A stretch of DNA of 64,000 bases from Candidatus Hydrogenedentota bacterium. Its GTDB lineage: Bacteria > Hydrogenedentota > Hydrogenedentia > Hydrogenedentales > CAILVY01. Positions 52,934 through 62,070 of this stretch are shown here, piece by piece. Every line of letters starts with the position of its first letter. Position 1 is the stretch's first letter. The translations under genes were made by a program, and so were the position numbers. The notes under the pieces were generated by a model, which made no database searches, was not told where the DNA came from, and was given only the letters and a program-made list of their open reading frames with translations. The stretch spans positions 33,542 to 97,541 of the forward strand of contig JAKQOG010000278.1 in the NCBI GenBank assembly GCA_029565395.1, in the 5' to 3' direction.

Positions 52934-54109
52934 TTGAGTAAAGTGTTGATCATCGGCGCGGGCGGCGTCGGCGGCGTCGTTGCCCACAAATGCGCGCAAG
53001 TGCCGGAAGTGTTCACGGAGATTTGTCTTGCAAGCCGTACCAAAGCGCGGTGCGACCGCATTGCCGCGCAAGTGCCGCGGCCTATTACCACGGCTCAGGT
53101 GGACGCCGACAACGTGGATGAACTGGCCGCGCTTATCGACTGTGTTGAACCGGAACTGGTGATTAATGTCGCCCTTCCCTATCAGGATCTTTCCATTATG
53201 GAGGCCTGCCTTAAGGCAGGCGTGCACTACCTGGATACGGCCAACTATGAGCCGCCGGATGTGGCGAAATTCGAGTACAAATGGCAGTGGGCCTATCAGG
53301 AACGCTTTCAAAAAGCGGGTTTGATGGCGGTGCTCGGCTGCGGCTTTGATCCGGGCGTGACGAATATCTTCTGCGCCTATGCGCAGCAGAATATGTACGA
53401 TGAGATTCATTCTGTAGACATTGTGGATTGCAATGCGGGCGATCACGGTCATCCCTTTGCCACGAATTTCAATCCGGAAATCAACATCCGCGAAGTCACC
53501 CAGCGTGGAAAATATTGGGAAGAAGGCGAATGGAAAGAAATCGATCCGATGTCGATTTCCGAAATGATCGACTTTCCGGAAGTGGGGCCCCGCAAAGGCT
53601 ATCTCATTTACCACGAAGAAGAGGAATCGCTCGTCAGGCATATCAAGGGTCTGAAGCGCATCCGGTTTTGGATGACCTTCAGCGATAATTACCTTACCCA
53701 CTTGCGGGTGCTGCAAAACGTCGGCATGACACGCATTGATCCTGTCATGTATGAGGGTCACGAAGTTGTGCCGCTGAAGTTCCTCAAAGTATTGCTTCCT
53801 GATCCGTCTTCGCTCGGTGAAAACTACAAAGGCAAGACGTGCATTGGATGTGTTTTCGAGGGAATCAAAGACGGCAAGCCGAAGAAACGGATGCTGTACA
53901 ACGTCTGCGACCATGCGGAGTGTTACAAGGAAGTCAAAGCCCAGGCGGTGTCCTATACCACCGGGGTGCCCGCCATGATCGGTGGATATCTTATGCTGAC
54001 CAACGCCTGGGCCGGCGCCGGTGTGTTCAATGTTGAACAACTCGATCCCATGCCCTTTATGGACCTGCTGAATAAGTACGGCTTGCCGTGGAAGGAAATC
54101 GAGCGGTGA
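52934..54109 (+). CDS. Carboxynorspermidine synthase (saccharopine dehydrogenase family)
   Basis: 391 residues from a TTG with AAAAGGAG upstream. It reductively joins aspartate semialdehyde to putrescine or diaminopropane to give carboxy(nor)spermidine. Motifs: KVLIIGAGGVGGVVAHKCA for NADPH, YLDTANYEPPD, AVLGCGFDPGVTNIFCAYA and AVSYTTGVPAMIGGYLML near the C-terminus. The next gene encodes the matching decarboxylase and starts within this gene's stop codon (TGATG), which makes the assignment over other saccharopine-type enzymes secure. Confidence 0.92.
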   Translation: MSKVLIIGAGGVGGVVAHKCAQVPEVFTEICLASRTKARCDRIAAQVPRPITTAQVDADNVDELAALIDCVEPELVINVALPYQDLSIMEACLKAGVHYLDTANYEPPDVAKFEYKWQWAYQERFQKAGLMAVLGCGFDPGVTNIFCAYAQQNMYDEIHSVDIVDCNAGDHGHPFATNFNPEINIREVTQRGKYWEEGEWKEIDPMSISEMIDFPEVGPRKGYLIYHEEEESLVRHIKGLKRIRFWMTFSDNYLTHLRVLQNVGMTRIDPVMYEGHEVVPLKFLKVLLPDPSSLGENYKGKTCIGCVFEGIKDGKPKKRMLYNVCDHAECYKEVKAQAVSYTTGVPAMIGGYLMLTNAWAGAGVFNVEQLDPMPFMDLLNKYGLPWKEIER

Positions 54110-55242
54110 TGCTGCCCCTCGATCGGCTGTCAACGCCTTGCTACGTGACAGATGCCGCCTTGCTTCAGAGGAACCTCGACATCCTGGACGGCGTGCAACA
54201 GTGCACGGGATGTAAGATTCTGCTTGCGCTCAAAGGCTTCGCGATGTGGAATGTATTTCCGGATATCCGGAAGGTGCTCCACGGCATCGCAGCCAGTTCC
54301 CTGCACGAGGCGCAATTAGGCCGCGAGGAGTTCAACAAGGAAGTGCATGTCTACGCCCCGGCCTACCGCGGCGACGAATTCGACACACTAGTGAACCTGG
54401 CGGATCACATTATCTTTAATTCTTTTTCACAATGGAAAAAGTTCCGTGGCCGCGTGAAATCCGTGGAATGCGGCCTGCGGGTCAATCCTGAACACTCCGA
54501 AGTCGCGGTCAAACTTTATGATCCCTGTGCGCCCGGTTCCCGGCTTGGCATACGCCGCTCTGAATTTGACCCGGATGCGCTCGACGGCATTTCCGGCCTC
54601 CATTTCCATACTTTGTGTGAATTGAATTCCGATGCGCTCGAACGCACCCTCCCAGCATTTGAACAACGCTTCGGCATGTTTATTCCCCGCATGCGTTGGA
54701 TCAATTTCGGCGGCGGACATCACATTACCCGCCCCGATTACGATGTGGATCGGTTGTGCCGAATCATCCATGATTTTAAAGAACGGCATCCCGTTACGGT
54801 ATACCTCGAACCCGGCGAGGCCATCGCTTTAAATACCGGTTTTCTTGTTGCCTCCGTGTTGGACATCGTCCACAATGAAATGGATATTGCCATTCTTGAC
54901 ACGTCTGCCGCGGCCCACATGCCTGACGTCCTGGAAATGCCCTACCGCCCGCGAATCGAAGGCGCGGGCCAGCCCGGAGAACTGCCCCATACCTTTCGTC
55001 TGGGAGGGCTTACCTGCCTGGCGGGCGATGTGATCGGCGATTACTCCTTCCCCCAACCCCTCAAACCCGGCGACAAACTCGTCTTCCACGACATGGCCCA
55101 CTACACCATGGTGAAAAACACCACCTTTAATGGCGTCCGCCTTCCCGATATCGTCCTCTACGACTCCCGATCCGGCGATCTCCGTACGGTCCGCCAATTC
55201 ACATACTCCGATTACAAAACCCGCCTTGGAGGGCTGGGCTAG
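54109..55242 (+). CDS. nspC: Carboxynorspermidine decarboxylase
   Basis: 377 residues from the ATG at 54109 (TGATG overlap); the frame is open to 54088 without support. It is a PLP-dependent fold III decarboxylase giving (nor)spermidine. Motifs: TPCYVTDAALLQRNLDIL, ILLALKGFAMW with the PLP lysine, SSLHEAQLGREEF, GLHFHTLCE, INFGGGHHITRPDYD, VYLEPGEAIALNTGFLVASV and GLTCLAGDVIGDY with the catalytic cysteine. With the preceding gene it forms the alternative spermidine pathway that needs no S-adenosylmethionine. Confidence 0.95.
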   Translation: MLPLDRLSTPCYVTDAALLQRNLDILDGVQQCTGCKILLALKGFAMWNVFPDIRKVLHGIAASSLHEAQLGREEFNKEVHVYAPAYRGDEFDTLVNLADHIIFNSFSQWKKFRGRVKSVECGLRVNPEHSEVAVKLYDPCAPGSRLGIRRSEFDPDALDGISGLHFHTLCELNSDALERTLPAFEQRFGMFIPRMRWINFGGGHHITRPDYDVDRLCRIIHDFKERHPVTVYLEPGEAIALNTGFLVASVLDIVHNEMDIAILDTSAAAHMPDVLEMPYRPRIEGAGQPGELPHTFRLGGLTCLAGDVIGDYSFPQPLKPGDKLVFHDMAHYTMVKNTTFNGVRLPDIVLYDSRSGDLRTVRQFTYSDYKTRLGGLG

Positions 55243-55337
55243 CCCGAGAAAAAACCTTTAATTGCTCCATGGATTCACGGTACTATCGTTCCATCAGGTA
55301 ATGGCAATGATTCTATAACGTTTGCAGGGAGTGCGCC

Positions 55338-58211
55338 ATGAGAAAATCTTCCATTTTGTCCATTGTGGCTACCGTTATCATTCTTGGGGCCTTGCCCGGA
55401 TATGGTTCTGGGCAGGAAAGCCCAAAACATATGATCTATCCGCGGTTGTTGGATCCCCGGGAGCATCCGGACTATGAGCGGCATTGGGTGAAGCCGCCAA
55501 ACTGGGATATGTTTGGGAACCTGACGCAGTTTGTGGCCTTGCGCGGGTTTGCGGTGGAGAATGACCGCATCGTGAAGTACGCGGAGGAAATCGACGCGTA
55601 TACGAAAACGTATGATTTATGTTCGGTGGTCTGGCCGTCGTATCCGATTATTTTTGCAAAAAATCTGGGGGAACTCGCCGATGAAATTAAACAGCGGAAT
55701 CTATTCCTTTTTGATCTGTGGGGGTATGTGCCAGGATCGGGACCCGGCGGATATTGGACGCAGTATCGTCCGGATCCGGCGCAGTTTGCGCTGTTGGAAT
55801 CGAAGCTGGGGGATCATTGGCTCGGCATGGACAATGGGGAGCAGGATGGCCGGTATATTGGCGGGTATGCCGGGCAGATGCATCCCATTTCCCAGGATCG
55901 CTTTCAGCAGTACCTCAATTTTCAGCGGCATTTTGAACGCATGGGAGACGAACTGGGCAACAAGCTGTCCACGCTGGTGTCGCTAAATTTCGGCCATTAC
56001 TTTCTTAAGGAGGGCATTTACACCACGATTGGCGCGGAAACGGCGCAAGCCCTGCCCAACAGTCAGATTTACTACGCGTTCATTCGCGGTGCTGGCAAAC
56101 AATATGGCGTGCCGTGGTTCGGCAATGCGTCGGTGTGGAACCGCTGGGGCTGGAAAACCTATGGCAGTGAAGGCCCGGATAATGGCCCGAAAAAAGGTAC
56201 CAGCCTCAATCTCCTCAAACGGCTGCTGTACAGTCATATCCTGTATAACTCCGTTTTTGTGGGATTTGAATCCGGGTGGATTGATGGGGATCATTTATCG
56301 CCCATTGGGACGATTCAACAGGAAGCCAAGCGCTGGGTGCGGGAACATGGAATGCCCGGTGTCATGCTGACCCCCATCGCGGTTGTGACGGATTTCTTCG
56401 CGGGCTGGACTTTTCCCCGCCATCTGTATACGGGGGATATTTACCGTGTTTGGGGCAATCTCCCATATGGACCCGGCGATTACCTGACGGATGGTGTCCT
56501 CGACATGCTATATCCCGGGTATCAGGATTCTTCGTACTTCCATGATGAAACGGGATTTCAGGTGGCCACCCCGTATGGCGATACAACGGATTGTCTATTG
56601 AGCGATGCCCCGGAGTGGCTGCTTAAACGGTATGCTGTGCTGGTGATAACCGGTGAAATGTCGGGCGGGATGGAATTGCAGGAGAAACTCACGCATTACG
56701 TCAATGGAGGGGGGCAAGTGGTCATCACGTCCGGAAATCTTAAGAAGTTGCCGGGGGGGTTATGCGGCGTCAATGTGGGGGAGGCCAACGCGATGCCGCC
56801 AGGAACAGAAATAACAGCGGAGGGGAAAATATGCACGGAAGATCAAGCATTCACGCTGAATGCCCTTACATTTCCCGCCGCTTCTAATGTTTTGGCAAGG
56901 TGTGGCGATACCCCAGTGGCCGTGAATGTCCCATGTGGCAAAGGTTCGCTTATTGTATTGGCAAGTTCCTTTGGACTTGCCGATACGCCCTCGCTTTCTT
57001 TCCCTATTTCCAGCGCTACGGATCAACCGCTTCCAAAACCGTATCCACTCTTAAGTCACGTCCAAACGGTACTTAACCAAGTTTTCAGTGAGCAGGCATT
57101 ATTCACGGTAGGCGACGGATTGAGTTTCATCGTCTGCCGGAAAGCGCCCGGTGATTATACGCTGGGCATATGCAACAACACCTTGGCCCCCAAACCCTTC
57201 TCCATTGCTTCGAATATTGGCGAGATTGAATCCATCCAGGAACTTCCCCTGGATACTTCTGAGAAAAATGCCGAGGGATTTCTCCCGGAGGGTTCGGAAA
57301 ACGCAGCCATCGGTCAAGATGACGCCACTACTATCGCAGGCGGATCGGTGCGGATGTTCTCCGTTAAAGTGAATGAACGTGGAGTTGTTGAACTTCCCCA
57401 TGATCCTACTCCGCCGACGAATACAGGCCGTGGGTTGGCGTTGAATACACCTCAGGATATCAAGGAAGCCATTTTGGCGCGCCCAACGTTTTTTGAGCAT
57501 TTCGACAGTGTGCTGGTGGATTGGCGGTATCTTCATAAGAAAGATTCAGCCGCCTTGCAGCGGGAATCCGGCTGGCTGGCGCGGCAGCGGTTGCGGATCT
57601 ATGTCGATTTGGGTTCAGGCATTAATCTGTTTCCCGATTTGCGGCTGGTCAGCAACGATGAAACGCCTTACAACGAGAGTATGGCGGCGATTCACGACGT
57701 GCTGGAGAAAATGACCATTTTGGGTGCGAAGGACCTAATCCTGACTCGGCATCGAGGCCCGGAAAACAATTTTTCAGGAGAACAAACCGAGGCTTCCTTT
57801 GAAACCTCTGTCCGCGAGATTTGCGCACAAGCCGCGGCAAAGGGCGTCACGGTATATTTTCGCATGAGCATAAAGGGATTGCGCACGCCGGATGATGTGG
57901 CAGGTTTTGTTCAACGCATGGGTGCGCCTAATCTGCGCATTGCGGCCAGTCTCGCACTGTTGGCACATCAAAAAATCGAGCCAAACCTGCTGAAACCGGA
58001 ATTTGTGGATAAAATCGGACTTTGGCTGGCCAGCGCACCGGGGTATGACGCCAATGGCGCCCTCTGGAGCGTGTCGCAGCCGTTGGCTACTCAAGCCGAC
58101 ATGGCACTGTTGCGCGCCTACATCCAGCGTTCTCCGAAAGCGCCCATTATCCTTGACGCTGTTTATACATCGCAGGATGAAGAATATATCGATACTCAAA
58201 ACTTCAAGTAG
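55338..58211 (+). CDS. Large secreted protein, probable two-barrel glycosidase-like, unknown family
   Basis: 957 residues with a GGGAG site and signal peptide (about 1-24, SILSIVATVIILGALPGYGSG). I do not recognise the family. Residues about 40-360 look like a TIM-barrel glycoside hydrolase (FLFDLWGYVPGSGPGGYW, DHWLGMDNGEQDG, FVGFESGWIDGDHLSPIG). Residues about 360-560 resemble the GH42-type middle domain with a glutamine-amidotransferase-like fold (TPIAVVTDFFAGW, YAVLVITGEMSGGM, LTHYVNGGGQVVITSG). The C-terminal 250 residues look like a second, isomerase-like barrel (LRIYVDLGSGINLFPDLRL, EKMTILGAKDLILTRHRG, IGLWLASAPGYDANG). No dockerin-like tail. It is convergent with the SGNH hydrolase gene. 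Confidence 0.6.
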   Translation: MRKSSILSIVATVIILGALPGYGSGQESPKHMIYPRLLDPREHPDYERHWVKPPNWDMFGNLTQFVALRGFAVENDRIVKYAEEIDAYTKTYDLCSVVWPSYPIIFAKNLGELADEIKQRNLFLFDLWGYVPGSGPGGYWTQYRPDPAQFALLESKLGDHWLGMDNGEQDGRYIGGYAGQMHPISQDRFQQYLNFQRHFERMGDELGNKLSTLVSLNFGHYFLKEGIYTTIGAETAQALPNSQIYYAFIRGAGKQYGVPWFGNASVWNRWGWKTYGSEGPDNGPKKGTSLNLLKRLLYSHILYNSVFVGFESGWIDGDHLSPIGTIQQEAKRWVREHGMPGVMLTPIAVVTDFFAGWTFPRHLYTGDIYRVWGNLPYGPGDYLTDGVLDMLYPGYQDSSYFHDETGFQVATPYGDTTDCLLSDAPEWLLKRYAVLVITGEMSGGMELQEKLTHYVNGGGQVVITSGNLKKLPGGLCGVNVGEANAMPPGTEITAEGKICTEDQAFTLNALTFPAASNVLARCGDTPVAVNVPCGKGSLIVLASSFGLADTPSLSFPISSATDQPLPKPYPLLSHVQTVLNQVFSEQALFTVGDGLSFIVCRKAPGDYTLGICNNTLAPKPFSIASNIGEIESIQELPLDTSEKNAEGFLPEGSENAAIGQDDATTIAGGSVRMFSVKVNERGVVELPHDPTPPTNTGRGLALNTPQDIKEAILARPTFFEHFDSVLVDWRYLHKKDSAALQRESGWLARQRLRIYVDLGSGINLFPDLRLVSNDETPYNESMAAIHDVLEKMTILGAKDLILTRHRGPENNFSGEQTEASFETSVREICAQAAAKGVTVYFRMSIKGLRTPDDVAGFVQRMGAPNLRIAASLALLAHQKIEPNLLKPEFVDKIGLWLASAPGYDANGALWSVSQPLATQADMALLRAYIQRSPKAPIILDAVYTSQDEEYIDTQNFK

Positions 58212-58216
58212 GGTAT

Positions 58217-58231
58217 GCCGGGCGCCCCGGC
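58217..58231. other. Short hairpin between convergent genes
   Basis: GCCGGG-CGC-CCCGGC is a perfect 6-bp stem in the 30-base gap between two convergent genes. No T tract follows on either strand, so terminator function is uncertain. Confidence 0.3.
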
Positions 58232-58241
58232 TATTCTCCTG

Positions 58242-59408
58242 TTATTTGAGGATGCGGCGGAGAACGGGTTCGATCACATCGGCCATGCGCAAAAAGCCCA
58301 CGTCGGTGGGATGGGTGCCGTCCACGGTGGCTTCGAAATCGTGTCCGAGCAAATTGTCGCCGGGGATGTAATAGAGATTTTTTACGCCTTCGTTGAGAAG
58401 TCTCTGGTACGCCGCACATAACGCCGCATTTTTATCAACATGTGCCGCCTGTTTCTTGTCCAGAAACCAAGATTGCTGGTAGACAATATTTTCCACAAGC
58501 ACAATCGGCGTGTCAGGATGTGCGGCGCGCAAGGTGTGCACAAGAGGCTCCGTGCGCTCGGTGATCAGGTCGGGCCCCATATTGGGCGCACAATCAATCA
58601 CATAGACGGCCACATCCAGCGGGGCAATGAGTTTAACGAGTTCCGGGTCCATCTTACCGTTTCCGGAGAATCCCAAATTGATGGTGGGACGCTGCATATG
58701 GCGGCCGATGATGGAGGGATAGGCCATGCCGGGCCGTGACGCGCATCCACCATGAAGGATGGAAGTGCCCCAAAACAGCATGGGTTTGGCACGGTCCGCC
58801 GGATAGGCCGGGCCTTTATTCAAAGTACTTCCCGTTTGTATGCCGATCTCCAGCGATTCCGTCCCGTTATACAAGGGAAGATACAGAATGTATTCATGCA
58901 GCCCGGCTGGCAGACTCCCTGCCAGTACCGTTTCGTTTCCATTCTGTTTTCCCGGCCGCCCGACCGCCAGCCAATGAAATGCACCATCCCCGCCTTTGGC
59001 GTACAGGTCTAGCCCACTCACGCCCGTGGCCGGCATGTGATTCATTTCAAGGCGTTCTGAACGCAGTGACCAGCGTGCGGAGATTTCAGGGGAATCCGTG
59101 ACAAACCGAACGGATAATCCCGCCGAATGATGCGAAAGGTTCCACACGGCATCGGTCACTTTTCCTTCCGCTTCGGAAGGCAGGCGGTCATACGGATGTT
59201 TTAAACTAGACCAGCCTTGACCTTCTAGACCAATATCCAACGCATTGAACCAGAGCGTTTTCCCGTCCGCGCTCGGAACCGCCTTGGCGGGATCGAGAGA
59301 AGATGAGGAAAGGACGGGGGCCGGGGAAATTGTTTGAGTAGCGCACCCGCACAAAATGATTGCCATACATAGAATCAAACATGACATTCTAAGAGTTTGC
59401 GTGAACAT
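58242..59408 (-). CDS. SGNH/GDSL-type hydrolase lipoprotein
   Basis: 388 residues from the ATG at 59408 with AGGAG eight bases upstream; the open frame to 59714 runs through repeat DNA and is rejected. Lipoprotein signal with lipobox LCGC (SCLILCMAIILCGC). An N-terminal beta-sandwich (about 45-185) is of the kind often preceding this domain (WNLSHHSAGLSVRFVTDS). The SGNH domain has block I LFWGTSILHGG with the serine, an Asn in LGFSGNGKMD, and block V DGTHPTDVGFLRMAD with the Asp-His pair. It probably deacetylates or de-esterifies glycans at the cell surface. Confidence 0.87.
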   Translation of the reverse strand: MFTQTLRMSCLILCMAIILCGCATQTISPAPVLSSSSLDPAKAVPSADGKTLWFNALDIGLEGQGWSSLKHPYDRLPSEAEGKVTDAVWNLSHHSAGLSVRFVTDSPEISARWSLRSERLEMNHMPATGVSGLDLYAKGGDGAFHWLAVGRPGKQNGNETVLAGSLPAGLHEYILYLPLYNGTESLEIGIQTGSTLNKGPAYPADRAKPMLFWGTSILHGGCASRPGMAYPSIIGRHMQRPTINLGFSGNGKMDPELVKLIAPLDVAVYVIDCAPNMGPDLITERTEPLVHTLRAAHPDTPIVLVENIVYQQSWFLDKKQAAHVDKNAALCAAYQRLLNEGVKNLYYIPGDNLLGHDFEATVDGTHPTDVGFLRMADVIEPVLRRILK

Positions 59409-59654
59409 GAATTCTTCTCCTGTTTCGATATTTAAGACACTATGATACAGAGCAAAAGTGATTATCAACATTTCGTAGAGGCTATCCCAAAACCAAGATT
59501 CATATACGCATTCCGGTAAATACATTCCCAAGGGCATTATGGGAACGAGCGAACGAGCGGTATTGTCATTGCGAGCTCCACACCCGCCCGAAGACAGGGG
59601 GGAATGGGGAAGAAACACCAGAATGCACTCACACGCTTTCGCGTATTGCATTTT

Positions 59655-59706
59655 TCCCCGAAGGGGATGCATAACACAGCCCACGGGTTGCGCTTCGCTA
59701 CCCTGG
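59655..59706 (+). repeat. REP-like palindromic element, copy 2
   Basis: Two hairpins: CCCCGAAGGGG (59655-59665) and, after about a dozen bases, CAGCCCACGGG...ACCCTGGG (59676-59706) with an inner GCG-CTTCGC loop. The order matches the minus-strand reading of 26193-26236. It lies in a 466-base gene-free gap (59409-59874) in which I see no gene. Confidence 0.6.
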
Positions 59707-59874
59707 GTGCACACGTCCCCCTATACACCTTCTCTGAAAGAGATAAATAATCTTTCCATTTAAGGCGGGGAGTTCTCCTGCGGCTGGTAAACCTCGCTTT
59801 TCAGGTGGGATATGTGGGTGAATTTTGGTAGAGTACATTGGCTGAAATGAATGTGGAGATAAGGAGCACCAGGT

Positions 59875-61983
59875 ATGAAAGTCCTACTGATTTTAGCAGC
59901 GGTACTATTGGCGTTGTTTACAGTGCGCGATGCATGTGCGGTTCAGGTACAGCCGGGGGATACAGCGGCCGCAACAACATGGTTCTCGGAAAATGTAGAG
60001 AAGGACGGGGGGACGGGGCCGGTTTCATTCCTGTATGATGGCAAGTTTTCCGCCAACACGATCAACACGTGGCCGGTGAAGCGGGAGAAAACAACCGAGG
60101 CCAATGGCGACCATTTCAAGTTCTTCCGCACGTGCCCAAACACGGGTCTCCAAATGCGGATCGAGGGTATTGTTTACAAGGATTTTCCCGTGGTGGAGTG
60201 GGTGGCGTATCTGAAAAACACCGGGACCGCAGATACTCCGATGATCGAGGATATTCGGGCGTTGGATAGCACGCTGCCGACGCCGAGCGGGGATCCTTCA
60301 GTGCATTATATGAAGGGTGCAACGTGTTCCATGGAAGATTATCATCCGCTGAAGCGTATTTTGAACAAAGGGGGCTCACAGCATTTTCAACCGGGTGGCG
60401 GGCGCTCTTCGAGTGACTTTATGCCGTTTTTCAATCTCGAAACACAACCGGACAAAGGGATGGTATTGGGGATTGGCTGGTCCGGCGAATGGGCGGCGGA
60501 TTTTGAGCGGGAGAAACAGGGCAAGAGTATGCGTGTGTCGTGCGGCATGGCGCATACCCATCTGATTTTGCATCCCGGGGAAGAAATTAGAACGCCGCGA
60601 GTGGCGTTGTTGTTTTATGAAAGTGGCGCGGCCACGCGGGCGCATAATCTGTTGCGTGCGTTTGTACTGCAATATCACCGGCCTGCCTGCGCGGGCAAAC
60701 CGCTGGAACCACTCACCCTGAACGGGAATTGGGGCGGCACGAGCGCTGCGGATCATCTTGACAACATTCGATTGATTACCCAGCATGATTTGCCCATCGA
60801 TTATTACTGGATCGATGCGGAATGGTTCGGGAAGGGGAAGTGGCATCAGACGGTAGGCGATTGGACGCCCAAAGCGGATCTGTATCCGCAGGGATTCAAG
60901 CCGCTTGCGGATGCTTTGCACGCCTCCGGACGAAAACTGCTTCTATGGTTTGAACCCGAACGTGTTTGCGAGGGCACCACCTGGTACACGGAACTTAAAG
61001 ATTGGCTGTTGGAAGTCCCCAAGGAACAACGCCATTACAATTGGGGCACTTCACAAGCCGAGCCGGATTGGGTGGCCTGGGAAAGTGCACGCAATCAGAT
61101 TCGGGAGAATGACCGGTTGTTCAATTTGGGTATTCCGGAAGCCCGCGCGTTTTTAATAGACTATATCTCAGACAAAATCACGGAATTCGGGCTGGATTGT
61201 TTCCGCCATGATGCCAATATCGCGCCGCTGGAATTCTGGCGCGCGGCAGATGCCCCGGATCGCCAGGGCATGACGGAAATCCGCTGGGTGGAAGGACTCT
61301 ATGCGTTTTGGGATGGCCTGCTCGAACGGCATCCAGGTCTTATCATTGACAACTGTGCCAGCGGCGGACGCCGCATTGATCTCGAATCGCTCAACCGCAG
61401 CACCCCCTTTTGGCGAACCGATTTTCCTGCCGGACCCATTGCAAAACAATGCCACACCTATGGGATGTCGCTCTGTGCGCCGCTGAACGCCACTGGGGCG
61501 GTGAATCCTGCCCGGGAAGATGCCTATGCATTTCGGTCCACATGGTCCAGCAGTCTGGTCTTTGAACTCTTTGGCGCGGGCGATGCCAAGAAGGCCTTGG
61601 CACATCCTGAAACCATTGACGTGGGCAAGACGAAGGCTGTTTTGCAGCAATACCGCGATCTCCAGAAGTTTTTCCTGGGGGATTATTATCCGCTCACGGA
61701 ATATTCTCAGGCGGAGGATGCATGGCTGGCGTGGCAATTCCATCGCGATGATTTAAACGAAGGATTGATACAGGTGTTCCGCAGGCCCAAGAGCGTATGT
61801 GAAACCGGCCACCTTGTGCTCCAAGGGCTAAATCCCACAACCGTCTACATGATCACCAACCTCGATAGCGGAGAACGTGTCACCATCAAGGGCGAGGAAC
61901 TGATGAATGCGGGCCTCGAGGTGAAAGCACTTGAACGGCCCGCCGCGCTGGTGTTTATCTATACGCCCCAATCAATCCCTTGA
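59875..61983 (+). CDS. Secreted alpha-galactosidase-like glycosidase, GH36 family
   Basis: 702 residues, AAGGAG site, signal peptide (VLLILAAVLLALFTVRDACA). The N-terminal beta-sandwich (about 30-270) is followed by the clan D barrel: NGNWGGTSAADH, YYWIDAEWFG, GRKLLLWFEPERVCEGT, then LDCFRHDANIAP, where Asp446 is the likely nucleophile (most GH36 have KWD here), and DNCASGGRRIDLESL followed by WRTDF with Asp516 as acid/base. Full length for GH36. It would release alpha-galactose or N-acetylgalactosamine outside the cytoplasm. It is followed at 88 bases by the GH43-like gene, possibly in one operon. Confidence 0.87.
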   Translation: MKVLLILAAVLLALFTVRDACAVQVQPGDTAAATTWFSENVEKDGGTGPVSFLYDGKFSANTINTWPVKREKTTEANGDHFKFFRTCPNTGLQMRIEGIVYKDFPVVEWVAYLKNTGTADTPMIEDIRALDSTLPTPSGDPSVHYMKGATCSMEDYHPLKRILNKGGSQHFQPGGGRSSSDFMPFFNLETQPDKGMVLGIGWSGEWAADFEREKQGKSMRVSCGMAHTHLILHPGEEIRTPRVALLFYESGAATRAHNLLRAFVLQYHRPACAGKPLEPLTLNGNWGGTSAADHLDNIRLITQHDLPIDYYWIDAEWFGKGKWHQTVGDWTPKADLYPQGFKPLADALHASGRKLLLWFEPERVCEGTTWYTELKDWLLEVPKEQRHYNWGTSQAEPDWVAWESARNQIRENDRLFNLGIPEARAFLIDYISDKITEFGLDCFRHDANIAPLEFWRAADAPDRQGMTEIRWVEGLYAFWDGLLERHPGLIIDNCASGGRRIDLESLNRSTPFWRTDFPAGPIAKQCHTYGMSLCAPLNATGAVNPAREDAYAFRSTWSSSLVFELFGAGDAKKALAHPETIDVGKTKAVLQQYRDLQKFFLGDYYPLTEYSQAEDAWLAWQFHRDDLNEGLIQVFRRPKSVCETGHLVLQGLNPTTVYMITNLDSGERVTIKGEELMNAGLEVKALERPAALVFIYTPQSIP

Positions 61984-62070
61984 TCCGCTTCTCCGATGAT
62001 GGTGGTGGGCGCTTTCTGATATACTTTTTCTAATTCTCTTTATGAGCGAAGAAAACAGGTGAGAGCTTCC

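Noticed and set aside
52898..54133. A 411-residue minus-strand frame opposite the carboxynorspermidine synthase
   Set aside because: It is antisense to a clearly conserved enzyme; the composition is shadow-like.
59409..59714. N-terminal extension of the SGNH hydrolase
   Set aside because: The strong ribosome site and lipoprotein signal begin at 59408; the extension reads through repeat DNA.
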